Below are positions 22,257 to 30,773 of a DNA stretch of 31,327 nucleotides, one piece after another. Within the stretch, counting starts at the first letter, position 1. The number at the start of each line of letters is the position of its first letter. The position numbers were made by a program, and so were the translations under genes. Source of the stretch: an uncultured Caryophanales bacterium (GTDB lineage Bacteria > Bacillota_I > Bacilli_A > RF39 > UBA660); assembly GCA_946414975.1 (NCBI GenBank), contig CAMKQS010000013.1, positions 1 to 31,327 on the forward strand. The letters are read 5' to 3'. The notes below the pieces were generated by a model that did no database searches, had not been told where the DNA came from, and was given only the letters and a program-made list of their open reading frames with translations.

Positions 22257-22275
22257 ATTCATCGAGGGATGTTAT

Positions 22276-25080
22276 ATGGATAAAATAATAATAAAAGGTG
22301 CTAGAGAAAATAATTTAAAGAATATTGATTTAGAGTTACCTAAGAATAAATTAATAGTAATGACTGGAGTATCTGGAAGTGGTAAAAGTTCTCTTGCTTT
22401 TGATACTATATATGCTGAAGGAAAAAGAAGATATATTGATTCGCTTAGTGCTTATGCTAGGCAATTTTTAGGTGGTACTGATAAGCCTAAAGTTGATAGT
22501 ATTGAAGGATTATCTCCAAGTATTTCGATAGATCAAAAAACTACAAATAATAATCCTAGAAGTACAGTGGGTACTGTTACTGAAATATATGATTATTTAA
22601 GACTTTTATTTGCTAGAATAGGTGTTCCATATTGTCCAAATCATCATAAACCAATAACTTCACAGAGCATTGAAGAGATGACAAAGCAAATAGAAAAATT
22701 AGAAATAGGGACTAAAATTAGAGTTTTGGCGCCTATAATTCATGGGGAAAAAGGCACACATAAAGATTTATTATCTAATTTAGTAAAAGATGGATATATA
22801 AGAGCTAGAGTAGATGGGGAAGATTTTGATCTTACAGAAAAAATAGAGTTATCAAAAACTAAAAAGCATGATATAGATGTAGTTATAGATAGACTAAAAA
22901 TAAAAGAAGATATTCATAGTAGATTATATGAAGCAATAGAATTAGCTAGTAAACTTGCTAAAGGCAAAGTCGTTATTGATGTTGTTGGTGATAAAGAAAT
23001 TGTAATGAGTGAAAAATATGCATGTCCTTTATGTGATTTTTCACTTCCTGAAATTGAACCAAGAATGTTTTCTTTTAATGCGCCTTATGGGGCATGTAAA
23101 ACCTGTAATGGTTTAGGTGTTAAACAAAAATTATCAGAAGATTTAATAATTCCAGATAAAAGTTTAAGTATTAATCAAAAAGGAATAGTAGTTTTAAATC
23201 TAGATAATAATACGTTAAGTACGCAAGTTAAAGCAGTAAGTGAGCGTTATGATATTGATCTTGATATGCCAATTAAGGATATGCCTCGTGAAAAGTTAGA
23301 TATTATATTATATGGTTCTAGTGATATACTTGAGTTTAATTATGTATCATCATCTGGTAATACAAGGACAACTAGAGATTTTTATGAGGGAATAATTAAT
23401 AATTTAGAGAGAAGATATATAGAGACAAAAAGTGGATGGATTAGGGATTGGATAGGACAATTTATGGTTGATATGGAATGTCCTACTTGTTCAGGAGCTA
23501 GATTAGATTCATCGGTTTTAACTGTATTAATTAATGGTAAAAATATATTTGAAGTTACTAATATGTCGATAGGGGATTTAAAAAAATTTTTAAGTAACTT
23601 AAAACTAAATGAAGAACAAATAGAAATTGCTGATTTAATATTAAAAGAAATAATATCTAGGTTAACCTTTTTAATAAATGTTGGGTTAGAATATTTAACT
23701 TTAAGTAGAAAAGCAGGAACACTATCTGGAGGAGAAGCTAGTAGAATAAGACTCGCAACTCAAATAGGATCAAGACTTACGGGAGTACTATATGTTTTGG
23801 ATGAACCTAGTATAGGGTTACATCAAAGGGACAATAATAGATTGATAAAATCTCTTTTGGATATGAGAGATTTAGGAAATACATTAGTTGTAGTAGAACA
23901 TGACACTGATACAATGCTAGCGGCTGATTATTTAGTTGATATTGGCCCATTTGCAGGAGTTAATGGTGGTTTAGTTGTTGCTAAAGGTACTCCTAAAGAA
24001 GTAATAGATAATGAAAATAGTTTAACTGGAAAATATTTAAAGGGAGATCTTAAAATAGAAGTGCCTAAAAAAAGAAGAAAAGGAAATAAAATGTATTTAG
24101 AATTAAAGGGTGCTTGTGAAAATAATTTAAAAAATATAAATGTAAAGATACCTCTTGGTAAAATGGTTTGTATAACAGGTGTATCAGGTTCAGGGAAATC
24201 TACTTTAATTAATGAAATATTATATAAAGTGGTTAGAAATAATTTATATAAAGTTAAAGAAAAACCTGGTAAATATAAAAGTGTTAAGGGACTTGAAAAT
24301 ATTGATAAGGTAATAGATATTTCACAAGAACCAATAGGTAGAACTCCAAGGTCTAATCCTGCTACATATGTAGGAGTATTTGATGATATTAGAGAAGTAT
24401 TTACAAATACTAAAGAGGCTAAAGCTAGAGGATATGATAAGAGTAGATTTTCATTTAATGTTAAAGGTGGAAGGTGTGAAGCATGTTGGGGAGATGGTGT
24501 AAAAAAGATTGAAATGCATTTCTTACCAGATGTTTATGTACCTTGTAGTGTTTGTGGAGGTACTAGATATAATTCTGAAACATTACAAATAAAATTCAAA
24601 GATAAAAATATATATGATGTTCTTGAAATGACAGTAGAGGAGGCATTAGACTTTTTTAAGAATGTTCCTAAAGTAAAAAATAAATTACAGGTATTAATGG
24701 ATGTTGGACTTTCTTATGTAAAATTAGGTCAAAGTGCTCCAACACTTTCTGGAGGAGAAGCAGCACGAGTAAAACTTGCTAAAGAATTGCAGAAAAAGCC
24801 TACTGGTAAATCATTATTCATTTTAGATGAACCAACAACGGGATTGCATATTCACGATATAAAAAAATTACTTGTTATTCTTAATAGAATAGTAGATAAT
24901 GGAGATACTGTATTAATTATTGAACATAATCTTGATGTAATTAAAGTTGCTGATTATATTATTGATTTAGGTCCTGAAGGAGGAGTTAATGGAGGAACGA
25001 TAATTGCTAAAGGTACTCCTGAGGAGGTTAGTAAGGTAGAAAATAGTTACACAGGTCAATTCTTAAAAAATATGTTATAA
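22276..25080 (+). CDS. uvrA: Excinuclease ABC subunit A
   Basis: UvrA, the damage-recognition ATPase of nucleotide excision repair, acts as a dimer with UvrB on DNA. The two ABC modules are complete: first Walker A GVSGSGKSSLAFDTIYAEG and signature LSGGEASRIRLA; second Walker A GVSGSGKSTLINEILY and signature LSGGEAARVKLAKEL, with Walker B LFILDEPTTGLH. Zinc-binding pairs CPLC/CKTC and CEAC/CSVC are present. Length 934 is normal (957 in B. subtilis). ATG 22276 follows GAGGGATG and gives the conserved start MDKIIIKGARENNLKNI; the longer frame begins in the promoter. uvrB and uvrC are not in the window. It is transcribed alone. Confidence 0.98.
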   Translation: MDKIIIKGARENNLKNIDLELPKNKLIVMTGVSGSGKSSLAFDTIYAEGKRRYIDSLSAYARQFLGGTDKPKVDSIEGLSPSISIDQKTTNNNPRSTVGTVTEIYDYLRLLFARIGVPYCPNHHKPITSQSIEEMTKQIEKLEIGTKIRVLAPIIHGEKGTHKDLLSNLVKDGYIRARVDGEDFDLTEKIELSKTKKHDIDVVIDRLKIKEDIHSRLYEAIELASKLAKGKVVIDVVGDKEIVMSEKYACPLCDFSLPEIEPRMFSFNAPYGACKTCNGLGVKQKLSEDLIIPDKSLSINQKGIVVLNLDNNTLSTQVKAVSERYDIDLDMPIKDMPREKLDIILYGSSDILEFNYVSSSGNTRTTRDFYEGIINNLERRYIETKSGWIRDWIGQFMVDMECPTCSGARLDSSVLTVLINGKNIFEVTNMSIGDLKKFLSNLKLNEEQIEIADLILKEIISRLTFLINVGLEYLTLSRKAGTLSGGEASRIRLATQIGSRLTGVLYVLDEPSIGLHQRDNNRLIKSLLDMRDLGNTLVVVEHDTDTMLAADYLVDIGPFAGVNGGLVVAKGTPKEVIDNENSLTGKYLKGDLKIEVPKKRRKGNKMYLELKGACENNLKNINVKIPLGKMVCITGVSGSGKSTLINEILYKVVRNNLYKVKEKPGKYKSVKGLENIDKVIDISQEPIGRTPRSNPATYVGVFDDIREVFTNTKEAKARGYDKSRFSFNVKGGRCEACWGDGVKKIEMHFLPDVYVPCSVCGGTRYNSETLQIKFKDKNIYDVLEMTVEEALDFFKNVPKVKNKLQVLMDVGLSYVKLGQSAPTLSGGEAARVKLAKELQKKPTGKSLFILDEPTTGLHIHDIKKLLVILNRIVDNGDTVLIIEHNLDVIKVADYIIDLGPEGGVNGGTIIAKGTPEEVSKVENSYTGQFLKNML

Positions 25081-25109
25081 AAAAAGTAAGAATTTCTTAC
25101 TTTTTTTTG
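25081..25109. terminator. Bidirectional terminator between uvrA and the ATPase gene
   Basis: Stem AAAAAGTAAGA / TCTTACTTTTT (25081-25091 with 25095-25105), loop ATT, with A and T runs on both sides. It serves uvrA (+) and the convergent ATPase gene (-), whose stop is inside it. Confidence 0.82.
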
Positions 25110-26944
25110 TATCTTTTATTTTCTAACATTTTATTTAACGTATTTGTCATACCGTTTTGTAATTCTTCTAATTGTTTAATCTTTTCAAAATCAATATTAT
25201 TTTCATCTTCATAGTTTAGATTATCATTAAATTCTATTATTTCTTCTTTATTAGTATTATCTTCATTAGAAATTGATTCATCAATGATTTCATTTTTATT
25301 TAATTCATCTAATGCTTTTGAAGTTGAATCATCAATATCAAAACTGTCATTAGTTAATTCTTCACTATTAAAATAAGAATCTTCATTTATTTCTTCTGTA
25401 GGAGTAAAGGATTCAAGTTCTTCATTATCATTGTTATCATTTAATATTGAATCTTCATCAATTTTATCTATAAAATTTTCATCGTTATCTAATGAATCCA
25501 TATCATTATCATCATCTATATCATCATCTTGCTCTTCAACATCATCATCATCTTCATTATTATCTATTGAATCAATTACAACATCATTAGTCTCAGGAAT
25601 AATAAATTCTCCTTCTTCAATTTCTTCAATATCATCAGTATTATCAATACTATTTTCCTCATTAGTGTCATCATTTAACATTTCTTCAAGCAGAGAATTA
25701 TCTTCTCTAGTAAGTTCACTATCGATAATTGCTTCATCTAAATTAAAGTTAGAATTATTTTCTTTATCAAGTTCTATTAATCTTAAAATTTCTTCAATTG
25801 TAGTGTCTCCTCTAACGACTTTTATCATACCATCTTGAAGTAATGTAATAACATTTCTATCATATACTAATTTTCTTAGTTGATCTTTTCTAGTATTCAT
25901 ACTTAGTGCATCTTTTATTTCTTGAGTAATTTTTAATACTTCTTGTAATGCAGTTCTACCTTTATAACCTTTATTACATTTATCGCAACCCACCGCTTCA
26001 TATATTTCATCAACATCTTTATTTAATGTTCTTTTTATAATTTCTTTTTCATATTCAGTAGTTTTTCTTTTTCTTTTACAATGAGGACATAATTTTCTTG
26101 CAAGTTTTTGCGATACTATTCCAGTTAATGCATCTGCTAGTAGATATTTTTCTACATCCATATCCATTAATCTTTCAATTGTTGATAGTGAATCATTGGT
26201 ATGAACTGTAGATAATACTAAATGTCCAGTAATACTTGCTCTAATTGCTATTGCGGCTGTTTCACTATCTCTTATTTCTCCTATCATTATTATGTTAGGG
26301 TCTTGTCTTAATATTGATCTTAATGCAGATGCAAATGTAAGCCCAATTTCAGGATTTACTTGAATTTGGTTAATTCCTTCAATATCCATTTCTATTGGAT
26401 CCTCAATTGTCATTATGTTTGTTGTTGATGTATTTAATCTCTGTAACATTGAATACACAGTTGTAGTTTTACCGGTACCAGTTGCACCTGTAACAAGGAT
26501 TATGCCGTTTGGCTCATTAATCATTTCAACAATTTTTTTGTAATTGTAACTAGAAAAACCTAATTTATCAAGACCACTTAAACTTAAACTATAATCAAGA
26601 ATACGAATAACAATTTTTTCACCTTTATTAGTGTTTATAGATGCTACACGTAAATCAAGTTCAATATTCTCAATAATACCTTCTATTGATCCATCCTGTG
26701 GCAATCTTGATTCAGTTATATTCATACCTGATATAATTTTAATTCTAGTTATTAAGTTTTTTTCATATTCTTTTGGAACAGTTGCATAATCAATTAAATC
26801 CCCATCAATACGTATTCTTATTTGCAATAGGTCATCCTTTGGATCAAAATGAATATCAGATGCTCCTTTTTTAACTGCGTCAACAAGTATTTCATTTACA
26901 ATATCTACTACTGGTCTTTTTTCAAAATCAAATATTTTTATCAT
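25097..26944 (-). CDS. GspE/PilB-type secretion ATPase with long acidic tail
   Basis: A hexameric ATPase of the type II secretion/type IV pilus family, driving pseudopilus or pilus assembly at the inner face of the membrane. Residues 1-390 are a compact catalytic core: ASDIHFD and RIRIDG (N-domain end), Walker A GATGTGKT (153-160), IEDPIE (Asp box, 180-185), Walker B IIMIGEIRD (218-226), HTND (248-251) and two Cys pairs CPHC (286-289) and CDKC (320-323) for zinc. Residues about 392-615 are an unusual tail with long Asp/Glu/Asn stretches (DDDDVEEQDDDIDDDND), ending in a basic KRYKKK; typical relatives end near residue 390. The gene is divergent from three pseudopilin-like genes. No pilC/gspF or prepilin peptidase is in the window. 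Confidence 0.9.
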   Translation of the reverse strand: MIKIFDFEKRPVVDIVNEILVDAVKKGASDIHFDPKDDLLQIRIRIDGDLIDYATVPKEYEKNLITRIKIISGMNITESRLPQDGSIEGIIENIELDLRVASINTNKGEKIVIRILDYSLSLSGLDKLGFSSYNYKKIVEMINEPNGIILVTGATGTGKTTTVYSMLQRLNTSTTNIMTIEDPIEMDIEGINQIQVNPEIGLTFASALRSILRQDPNIIMIGEIRDSETAAIAIRASITGHLVLSTVHTNDSLSTIERLMDMDVEKYLLADALTGIVSQKLARKLCPHCKRKRKTTEYEKEIIKRTLNKDVDEIYEAVGCDKCNKGYKGRTALQEVLKITQEIKDALSMNTRKDQLRKLVYDRNVITLLQDGMIKVVRGDTTIEEILRLIELDKENNSNFNLDEAIIDSELTREDNSLLEEMLNDDTNEENSIDNTDDIEEIEEGEFIIPETNDVVIDSIDNNEDDDDVEEQDDDIDDDNDMDSLDNDENFIDKIDEDSILNDNNDNEELESFTPTEEINEDSYFNSEELTNDSFDIDDSTSKALDELNKNEIIDESISNEDNTNKEEIIEFNDNLNYEDENNIDFEKIKQLEELQNGMTNTLNKMLENKRYKKK

Positions 26945-26989
26945 TTTATCACCTTTTTACTCTCTTATACTAGATTTTAATTCAAATAT

Positions 26990-27018
26990 ATTATATAATA
27001 TAAATGTTAATAATGCAA
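26990..27018 (-). promoter_or_regulatory. Promoter of the ATPase gene
   Basis: Minus strand TTGCAT (27018-27013), 17 bases, TATAAT (26995-26990). The same AT-rich palindromic stretch also offers TATAAT on the plus strand (26994-26999) for the divergent pseudopilin genes, but without a good -35. Confidence 0.5.
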
Positions 27019-27034
27019 GATAGGAATGATATTA

Positions 27035-27532
27035 ATGAAAAAAAATTCAAAAGCATTTGCTTTAGTAGAGACACTTATTGTATCTACAATTATTGCATCC
27101 ATTCTAATATATATGTTTGTTCAGTTTAATAAACTTGATGAAAATTATAATGAATCTTTTAGATATAACGATGTTGATGATTTATATAAATTAGATAGTA
27201 TTAAAGAATACATTAATTCATTAGATAATGAATCTATTATTAATATTGGCAGTAAAATTAATAATGATGATATGATTGTTATGAATAAAAATGATGATAC
27301 TTATACTAATATTGAATATTTAGATAATCAAATAGATTTACTTGCTAATTTAGATATTAAAACACTAATACTTACTAAAGCAGATATAAATAATGTAGAT
27401 ACATCAAATTTGTCTAAGACATTAAAAAACATGATTAAAAAAATAGATAATAAAAGCGATAACTATAGAATAATAGCTGAGTTTAATAATGGTGAGTGTG
27501 CGACTATAACTTTTGATATGGAGACATTATGA
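27035..27532 (+). CDS. Pseudopilin-like protein
   Basis: A 165-residue protein with a class III (prepilin) signal: a short basic leader MKKNSKA, then FALVETLIVSTIIASILIYM, where cleavage would be before Phe and Glu lies at position +5, followed by the single hydrophobic helix. The rest is a soluble Asp/Asn-rich domain that resembles no family by eye. ATG 27035 is preferred to 27026 because AGGA lies 9 bases before it. The stop overlaps the start of the next gene (ATGA), so the pseudopilin genes are coupled. Divergent from the ATPase that would power assembly. Probably a minor pseudopilin. Confidence 0.78.
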   Translation: MKKNSKAFALVETLIVSTIIASILIYMFVQFNKLDENYNESFRYNDVDDLYKLDSIKEYINSLDNESIINIGSKINNDDMIVMNKNDDTYTNIEYLDNQIDLLANLDIKTLILTKADINNVDTSNLSKTLKNMIKKIDNKSDNYRIIAEFNNGECATITFDMETL

Positions 27533-28587
27533 GTAAAAAAGGATTTACAGTAATTGAAATATTAGCTTCATTTTCTATTGCCCTTACAATCCTTATAGTT
27601 TTATTTAATGTAGTAATTATTATGAAAGATAATCTAGGTAAAGTAAACGCAATGACTAATACTTTAGTAGAAAAAGATAATTTATCTTATAATATAAATA
27701 AAAAATTAAGAGAAAAAGGCCTTGCTAGTCTTACAGTGTGTAGTGAAGGGGATAAGTGTTATTTATTTACATATAATGATTCAACTAGTGACAAGTTAGT
27801 ATATAGTAATGCTGATAAGACTATAACATTTAATAACTATACATTCGATATAACGGATGATATGATAGTAGAGGCACCAATTATCACAGAACATTACGAT
27901 ACCATGTCTAGTACATCATACAATGGATATTTTATTTTAAATATACCTATAACAGTAGATAATAAGGATTATTCTATTAAGTTAGTTAAACATTTTAATA
28001 CGGATAGTACGATTGTGGATGTTGGTAATTATTGGGATAATCAAAATAATAAATATACAATGGTTAATTATTTAGAGAGTACTGGTACACAGTATGTTAA
28101 TACTCAATACTATGTTAAATCTAATACTAGAGTAGAAATGAATATGCAGTTAATTTATACTGATAGAGATCAAAAATTTTTAGGTTCTTACGGTGGCGGT
28201 GGACTATGTTTAGGTACATATGCTTCTAAATGGCGATTTGGAAGTAATACTTGGAATAAAAACGAAGGTGTTGTTACACTAGATAAAACATATATAACAA
28301 TTGAAGGCAACACTTTTACATTTAATGATGAAGTTTATACTTTATCAGGAACTAATAGAATTTCTGACAATAATTTATATCCTGTTTTAGTTTTTGGTAT
28401 TGCTTATGCTGGTTCAGCTTATCAAAAGGATAGTATAAAATTGTATGATTTAAAATTATATGATTCTGATACTCTAGTACGTGACTTTGTTCCTGTTATA
28501 GACTCATCTAGTAGGCCTTGTTTATTTGATAAGGTGGGAAAAGAGTGCTACTACAATCAAGGTACAGGAGAGTTCCTTTGGGGATAG
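27529..28587 (+). CDS. Pseudopilin-like protein with LamG-like C-terminal domain (copy A)
   Basis: A 352-residue protein with a prepilin leader MSKKG, then FTVIEILASFSIALTILIVL (Glu at +5). Residues about 30-175 are a pilin-like globular part, with a Cys pair (VCSEGDKCYLF). From about 177 to the end is a second domain beginning VNYLESTGTQYVNTQY, the start typical of LamG/concanavalin-like modules found in many gut bacterial and phage proteins, and ending with a conserved block DTLVRDFVPVIDSSSRPCLF and YYNQGTGEFLWG. A binding domain at the tip or side of a pseudopilus is the natural reading (inferred). The gene overlaps the previous one by 4 bases; copy B follows about 50 bases later. Confidence 0.85.
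   Translation: MSKKGFTVIEILASFSIALTILIVLFNVVIIMKDNLGKVNAMTNTLVEKDNLSYNINKKLREKGLASLTVCSEGDKCYLFTYNDSTSDKLVYSNADKTITFNNYTFDITDDMIVEAPIITEHYDTMSSTSYNGYFILNIPITVDNKDYSIKLVKHFNTDSTIVDVGNYWDNQNNKYTMVNYLESTGTQYVNTQYYVKSNTRVEMNMQLIYTDRDQKFLGSYGGGGLCLGTYASKWRFGSNTWNKNEGVVTLDKTYITIEGNTFTFNDEVYTLSGTNRISDNNLYPVLVFGIAYAGSAYQKDSIKLYDLKLYDSDTLVRDFVPVIDSSSRPCLFDKVGKECYYNQGTGEFLWG
27538..27703 (+). repeat. Near-identical duplicated 5' segment (copy A)
   Basis: Bases 27538-27668 are identical to 28646-28776 (131 bases), and after one silent difference the match continues to 27703. Similarity falls to about 85 per cent after that, vanishes in the middle of the second domain, and returns for the last 130 bases of both genes. 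Confidence 0.92.
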
Positions 28588-28636
28588 TAAGGAAAATGAA
28601 TTAAATGAAATATAAATTTAAGGGAGAATGATAAAA

Positions 28637-29716
28637 ATGAATAAGAAAGGATTTACAGTAATTGAAATATTAGCTTCATTTTCTATTGCCCTTACAATCC
28701 TTATAGTTTTATTTAATGTAGTAATTATTATGAAAGATAATCTAGGTAAAGTAAACGCAATGACTAATACTTTAGTGGAAAAAGATAATTTATCTTATAA
28801 TATAAATAAAAGATTAAAAGAAAAAGAACTTGCTAGTCTTACAGTGTGTGAAGACGGCGATAAGTGTTATTTATTTACATATAGTGACTCAACTAGTGAT
28901 AAATTAGTTTATAGTGCTACTGATAAGTCTATAACATTTAATAATTATACATTTAATATTACTGATGGTATGAAAGTAGAATCACCTAATATTACAGAAC
29001 ATTATGATACCATGTCTAGTACAAAGTATAATGGTTATTTTATATTAAATATACCAATCACAGTAGATGGTAAGGATTATTCTATTAAGGTTAATAAGCA
29101 TTTTAATGCGGATAGTTTAATGATAGATATACCAAAATATATATATGATGAAGAAGGTAATAGATATACTATAGTTGAGTATTTAGAAAGTACTGGAACA
29201 CAGTATATTGACGTACAATTCATACCTAATCAAGATACTAAAGTTGAAATGAATTTTACAACAACAAGTGGGAGAACAGAGGGGTATTTTGGTTCTCGAG
29301 TTAATTATAATGTTAGTACATATAGTTTTATACAAGATTACAATAAATTTCGTAGTGATTATGATGATGACTGGTATCAGTCAACAAGTTCCATCATAAA
29401 CGATTTGGTTGGTTATCCAAATTTTCTGATTATTAAAGATAAAAATAAAACTACAATAAATAATAATATAGTTATTTTGAATGGTTATGGTTATTTTAGT
29501 AGCCAGAACAGTTTATATATTTTTTCTGTAAATAATAATGGTGTTGCAAAATTATATAGTAAAATGAAATTATATTGGTTTAAAGTATATGATTCTGATA
29601 CTCTAGTCCGTGACTTTGTCCCTGTTATAGATTCATCAAATAGACCTTGTTTGTTTGATAAAGTTAGTAAGGAATGCTATTACAATCAAGGCACAGGAGA
29701 GTTCTTATACGGATAA
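28637..29716 (+). CDS. Pseudopilin-like protein with LamG-like C-terminal domain (copy B)
   Basis: Paralogue of the preceding gene, 359 residues. The leader and helix (MNKKG, FTVIEILASFSIALTILIVL) are coded by DNA identical to copy A, and the pilin-like part is about 85 per cent alike. The second domain again begins VEYLESTGTQYIDVQF and ends DTLVRDFVPVIDSSNRPCLF ... YYNQGTGEFLYG, but the roughly 100 residues between share almost nothing with copy A (MNFTTTSGRTEGYFGSRVNY against MNMQLIYTDRDQKFLGSYGG). Thus frame parts are kept and the probable ligand-binding face differs. ATG 28637 with AAGGGAGA 10 bases before is preferred over 28628. A terminator follows. Confidence 0.85.
   Translation: MNKKGFTVIEILASFSIALTILIVLFNVVIIMKDNLGKVNAMTNTLVEKDNLSYNINKRLKEKELASLTVCEDGDKCYLFTYSDSTSDKLVYSATDKSITFNNYTFNITDGMKVESPNITEHYDTMSSTKYNGYFILNIPITVDGKDYSIKVNKHFNADSLMIDIPKYIYDEEGNRYTIVEYLESTGTQYIDVQFIPNQDTKVEMNFTTTSGRTEGYFGSRVNYNVSTYSFIQDYNKFRSDYDDDWYQSTSSIINDLVGYPNFLIIKDKNKTTINNNIVILNGYGYFSSQNSLYIFSVNNNGVAKLYSKMKLYWFKVYDSDTLVRDFVPVIDSSNRPCLFDKVSKECYYNQGTGEFLYG
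28646..28811 (+). repeat. Near-identical duplicated 5' segment (copy B)
   Basis: Partner of 27538-27703, at an offset of 1108 bases, with a single difference (position 28777) inside the segment. It codes the prepilin helix and the start of the pilin-like part. Confidence 0.92.
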
Positions 29717-29730
29717 TTATTAATATCATT

Positions 29731-29757
29731 AAAGGTAAGTATTATGCTTATCTTTTT
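29731..29757 (+). terminator. Terminator after the pseudopilin genes
   Basis: Stem AAAGGTAAG / CTTATCTTT (29731-29739 with 29747-29755) with one G-T wobble, loop TATTATG, then T residues. It also lies at the end of the convergent ylbJ gene. Confidence 0.72.
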
Positions 29758-30682
29758 ATATAATATTAGTTATAATATATAAAATACAAACGATAATACT
29801 AGAGATTAATCCTTGTAGTATTCTTGCTTCTAAATAGGGTAAATACCTTATTTTTTTATTATCTATTATACTGAATACTTGAGCATGTATACTAATACCA
29901 CCAAATGATATAAAAAAGGTAGATATTATTATTTTATGTATAACTTTAATATTAGAAATACTTAGATATTTTAAACCACTAGTCATTTCTAATATTCCAT
30001 ATAAAATAGGATTAAAATTAAAATATGAGTTAATTATACTTAATACAACAAGACAGCATGTAATTGTTCCAAATACTATAAATAATGTATCTATAGTATC
30101 TTTAATCGCACTTTTTAATACTGTAATAAAGTTTTTAGGTGGAGTATTAAATGAAATAGTGATTTTATCTTTAGGAATGTTTTTATCTCTTGTAAATATA
30201 CCTATTATAATATTTGCTAGGTAATGACTTACTAAAATTAAGTATCCATATAATTTATTATTTAAAAAAACTGTACCAACAGTTCCAATTATAAATATAG
30301 GGTTTACAAAATGTGAAAATAATAAAACTTTATTAGCATCATCAATAGTAATTTTATTATTATTTAAAAGTTGGATTATATATTTTGAATTAGCAGGGGA
30401 TCCTGATAACATGCTAAGAATTATTATATATGCACAGTTGCTATTTAAATGAAATAAATATTTCATAATTGGATGCATTATTTTAGATATAATTTCTATA
30501 AAACCATAATTAGATAAAATTGTAGATAGTATTAAAAAAGGCAACATTGAAGGAAGAAGATTATTTATACATATATCAACAGCTAGATTTACATTAATTA
30601 TTACTTTATCTGCAAATATCAACATAGATATTAATAGTAAAGTTAGTATTATTAATGGAATTAATTTTTTTATATATTTCAT
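29756..30682 (-). CDS. ylbJ: Sporulation integral membrane protein YlbJ
   Basis: A polytopic membrane protein needed for spore cortex formation in Bacillus, with the gate-domain fold shared with nucleoside transporters and FeoB; the transported molecule, if any, is unknown. Several family motifs are visible: NNLLPSMLPFLILSTILSNYG, ILSMLSGSPANSKYI, HFVNPIFIIGTVG and LVSHYLANIIIGI. Its length (308) is well short of B. subtilis YlbJ (about 408), although the core appears intact. The start is ATG 30682 (the in-frame TTG just before it is less likely). No good ribosome site or sigma-A promoter is seen; TATAGAAT upstream resembles a sigma-E -10 (CATACAnT) only loosely. It is a sporulation gene separate from the block at the left end. 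Confidence 0.88.
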   Translation of the reverse strand: MKYIKKLIPLIILTLLLISMLIFADKVIINVNLAVDICINNLLPSMLPFLILSTILSNYGFIEIISKIMHPIMKYLFHLNSNCAYIIILSMLSGSPANSKYIIQLLNNNKITIDDANKVLLFSHFVNPIFIIGTVGTVFLNNKLYGYLILVSHYLANIIIGIFTRDKNIPKDKITISFNTPPKNFITVLKSAIKDTIDTLFIVFGTITCCLVVLSIINSYFNFNPILYGILEMTSGLKYLSISNIKVIHKIIISTFFISFGGISIHAQVFSIIDNKKIRYLPYLEARILQGLISSIIVCILYIITNII

Positions 30683-30723
30683 CAATTAATATTATTCTAT
30701 AGTTTAAATTTTATTAAATTTTC

Positions 30724-30752
30724 TTGTAAATAGTTTATAAATATAATATAAT
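30724..30752 (+). promoter_or_regulatory. Promoter of the right-end gene
   Basis: TTGTAA (30724-30729), 17 bases, TATAAT (30747-30752); a second TATAAT overlaps at 30742. The start is near 30759, about 15 bases before the ATG. Confidence 0.52.
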
Positions 30753-30773
30753 ACCTCATTAAAGAGGGATAAA

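Noticed and set aside
22228..22275. LexA-controlled SOS promoter of uvrA
   Set aside because: No GAAC-N4-GTTC type inverted repeat is found in or near the promoter.
25431..25838. Serine-rich reading frame on the plus strand inside the ATPase gene
   Set aside because: It is the complement of the Asp/Glu-rich tail codons of the minus-strand ATPase; the Ser runs are an artefact of that composition and no ribosome site precedes it.
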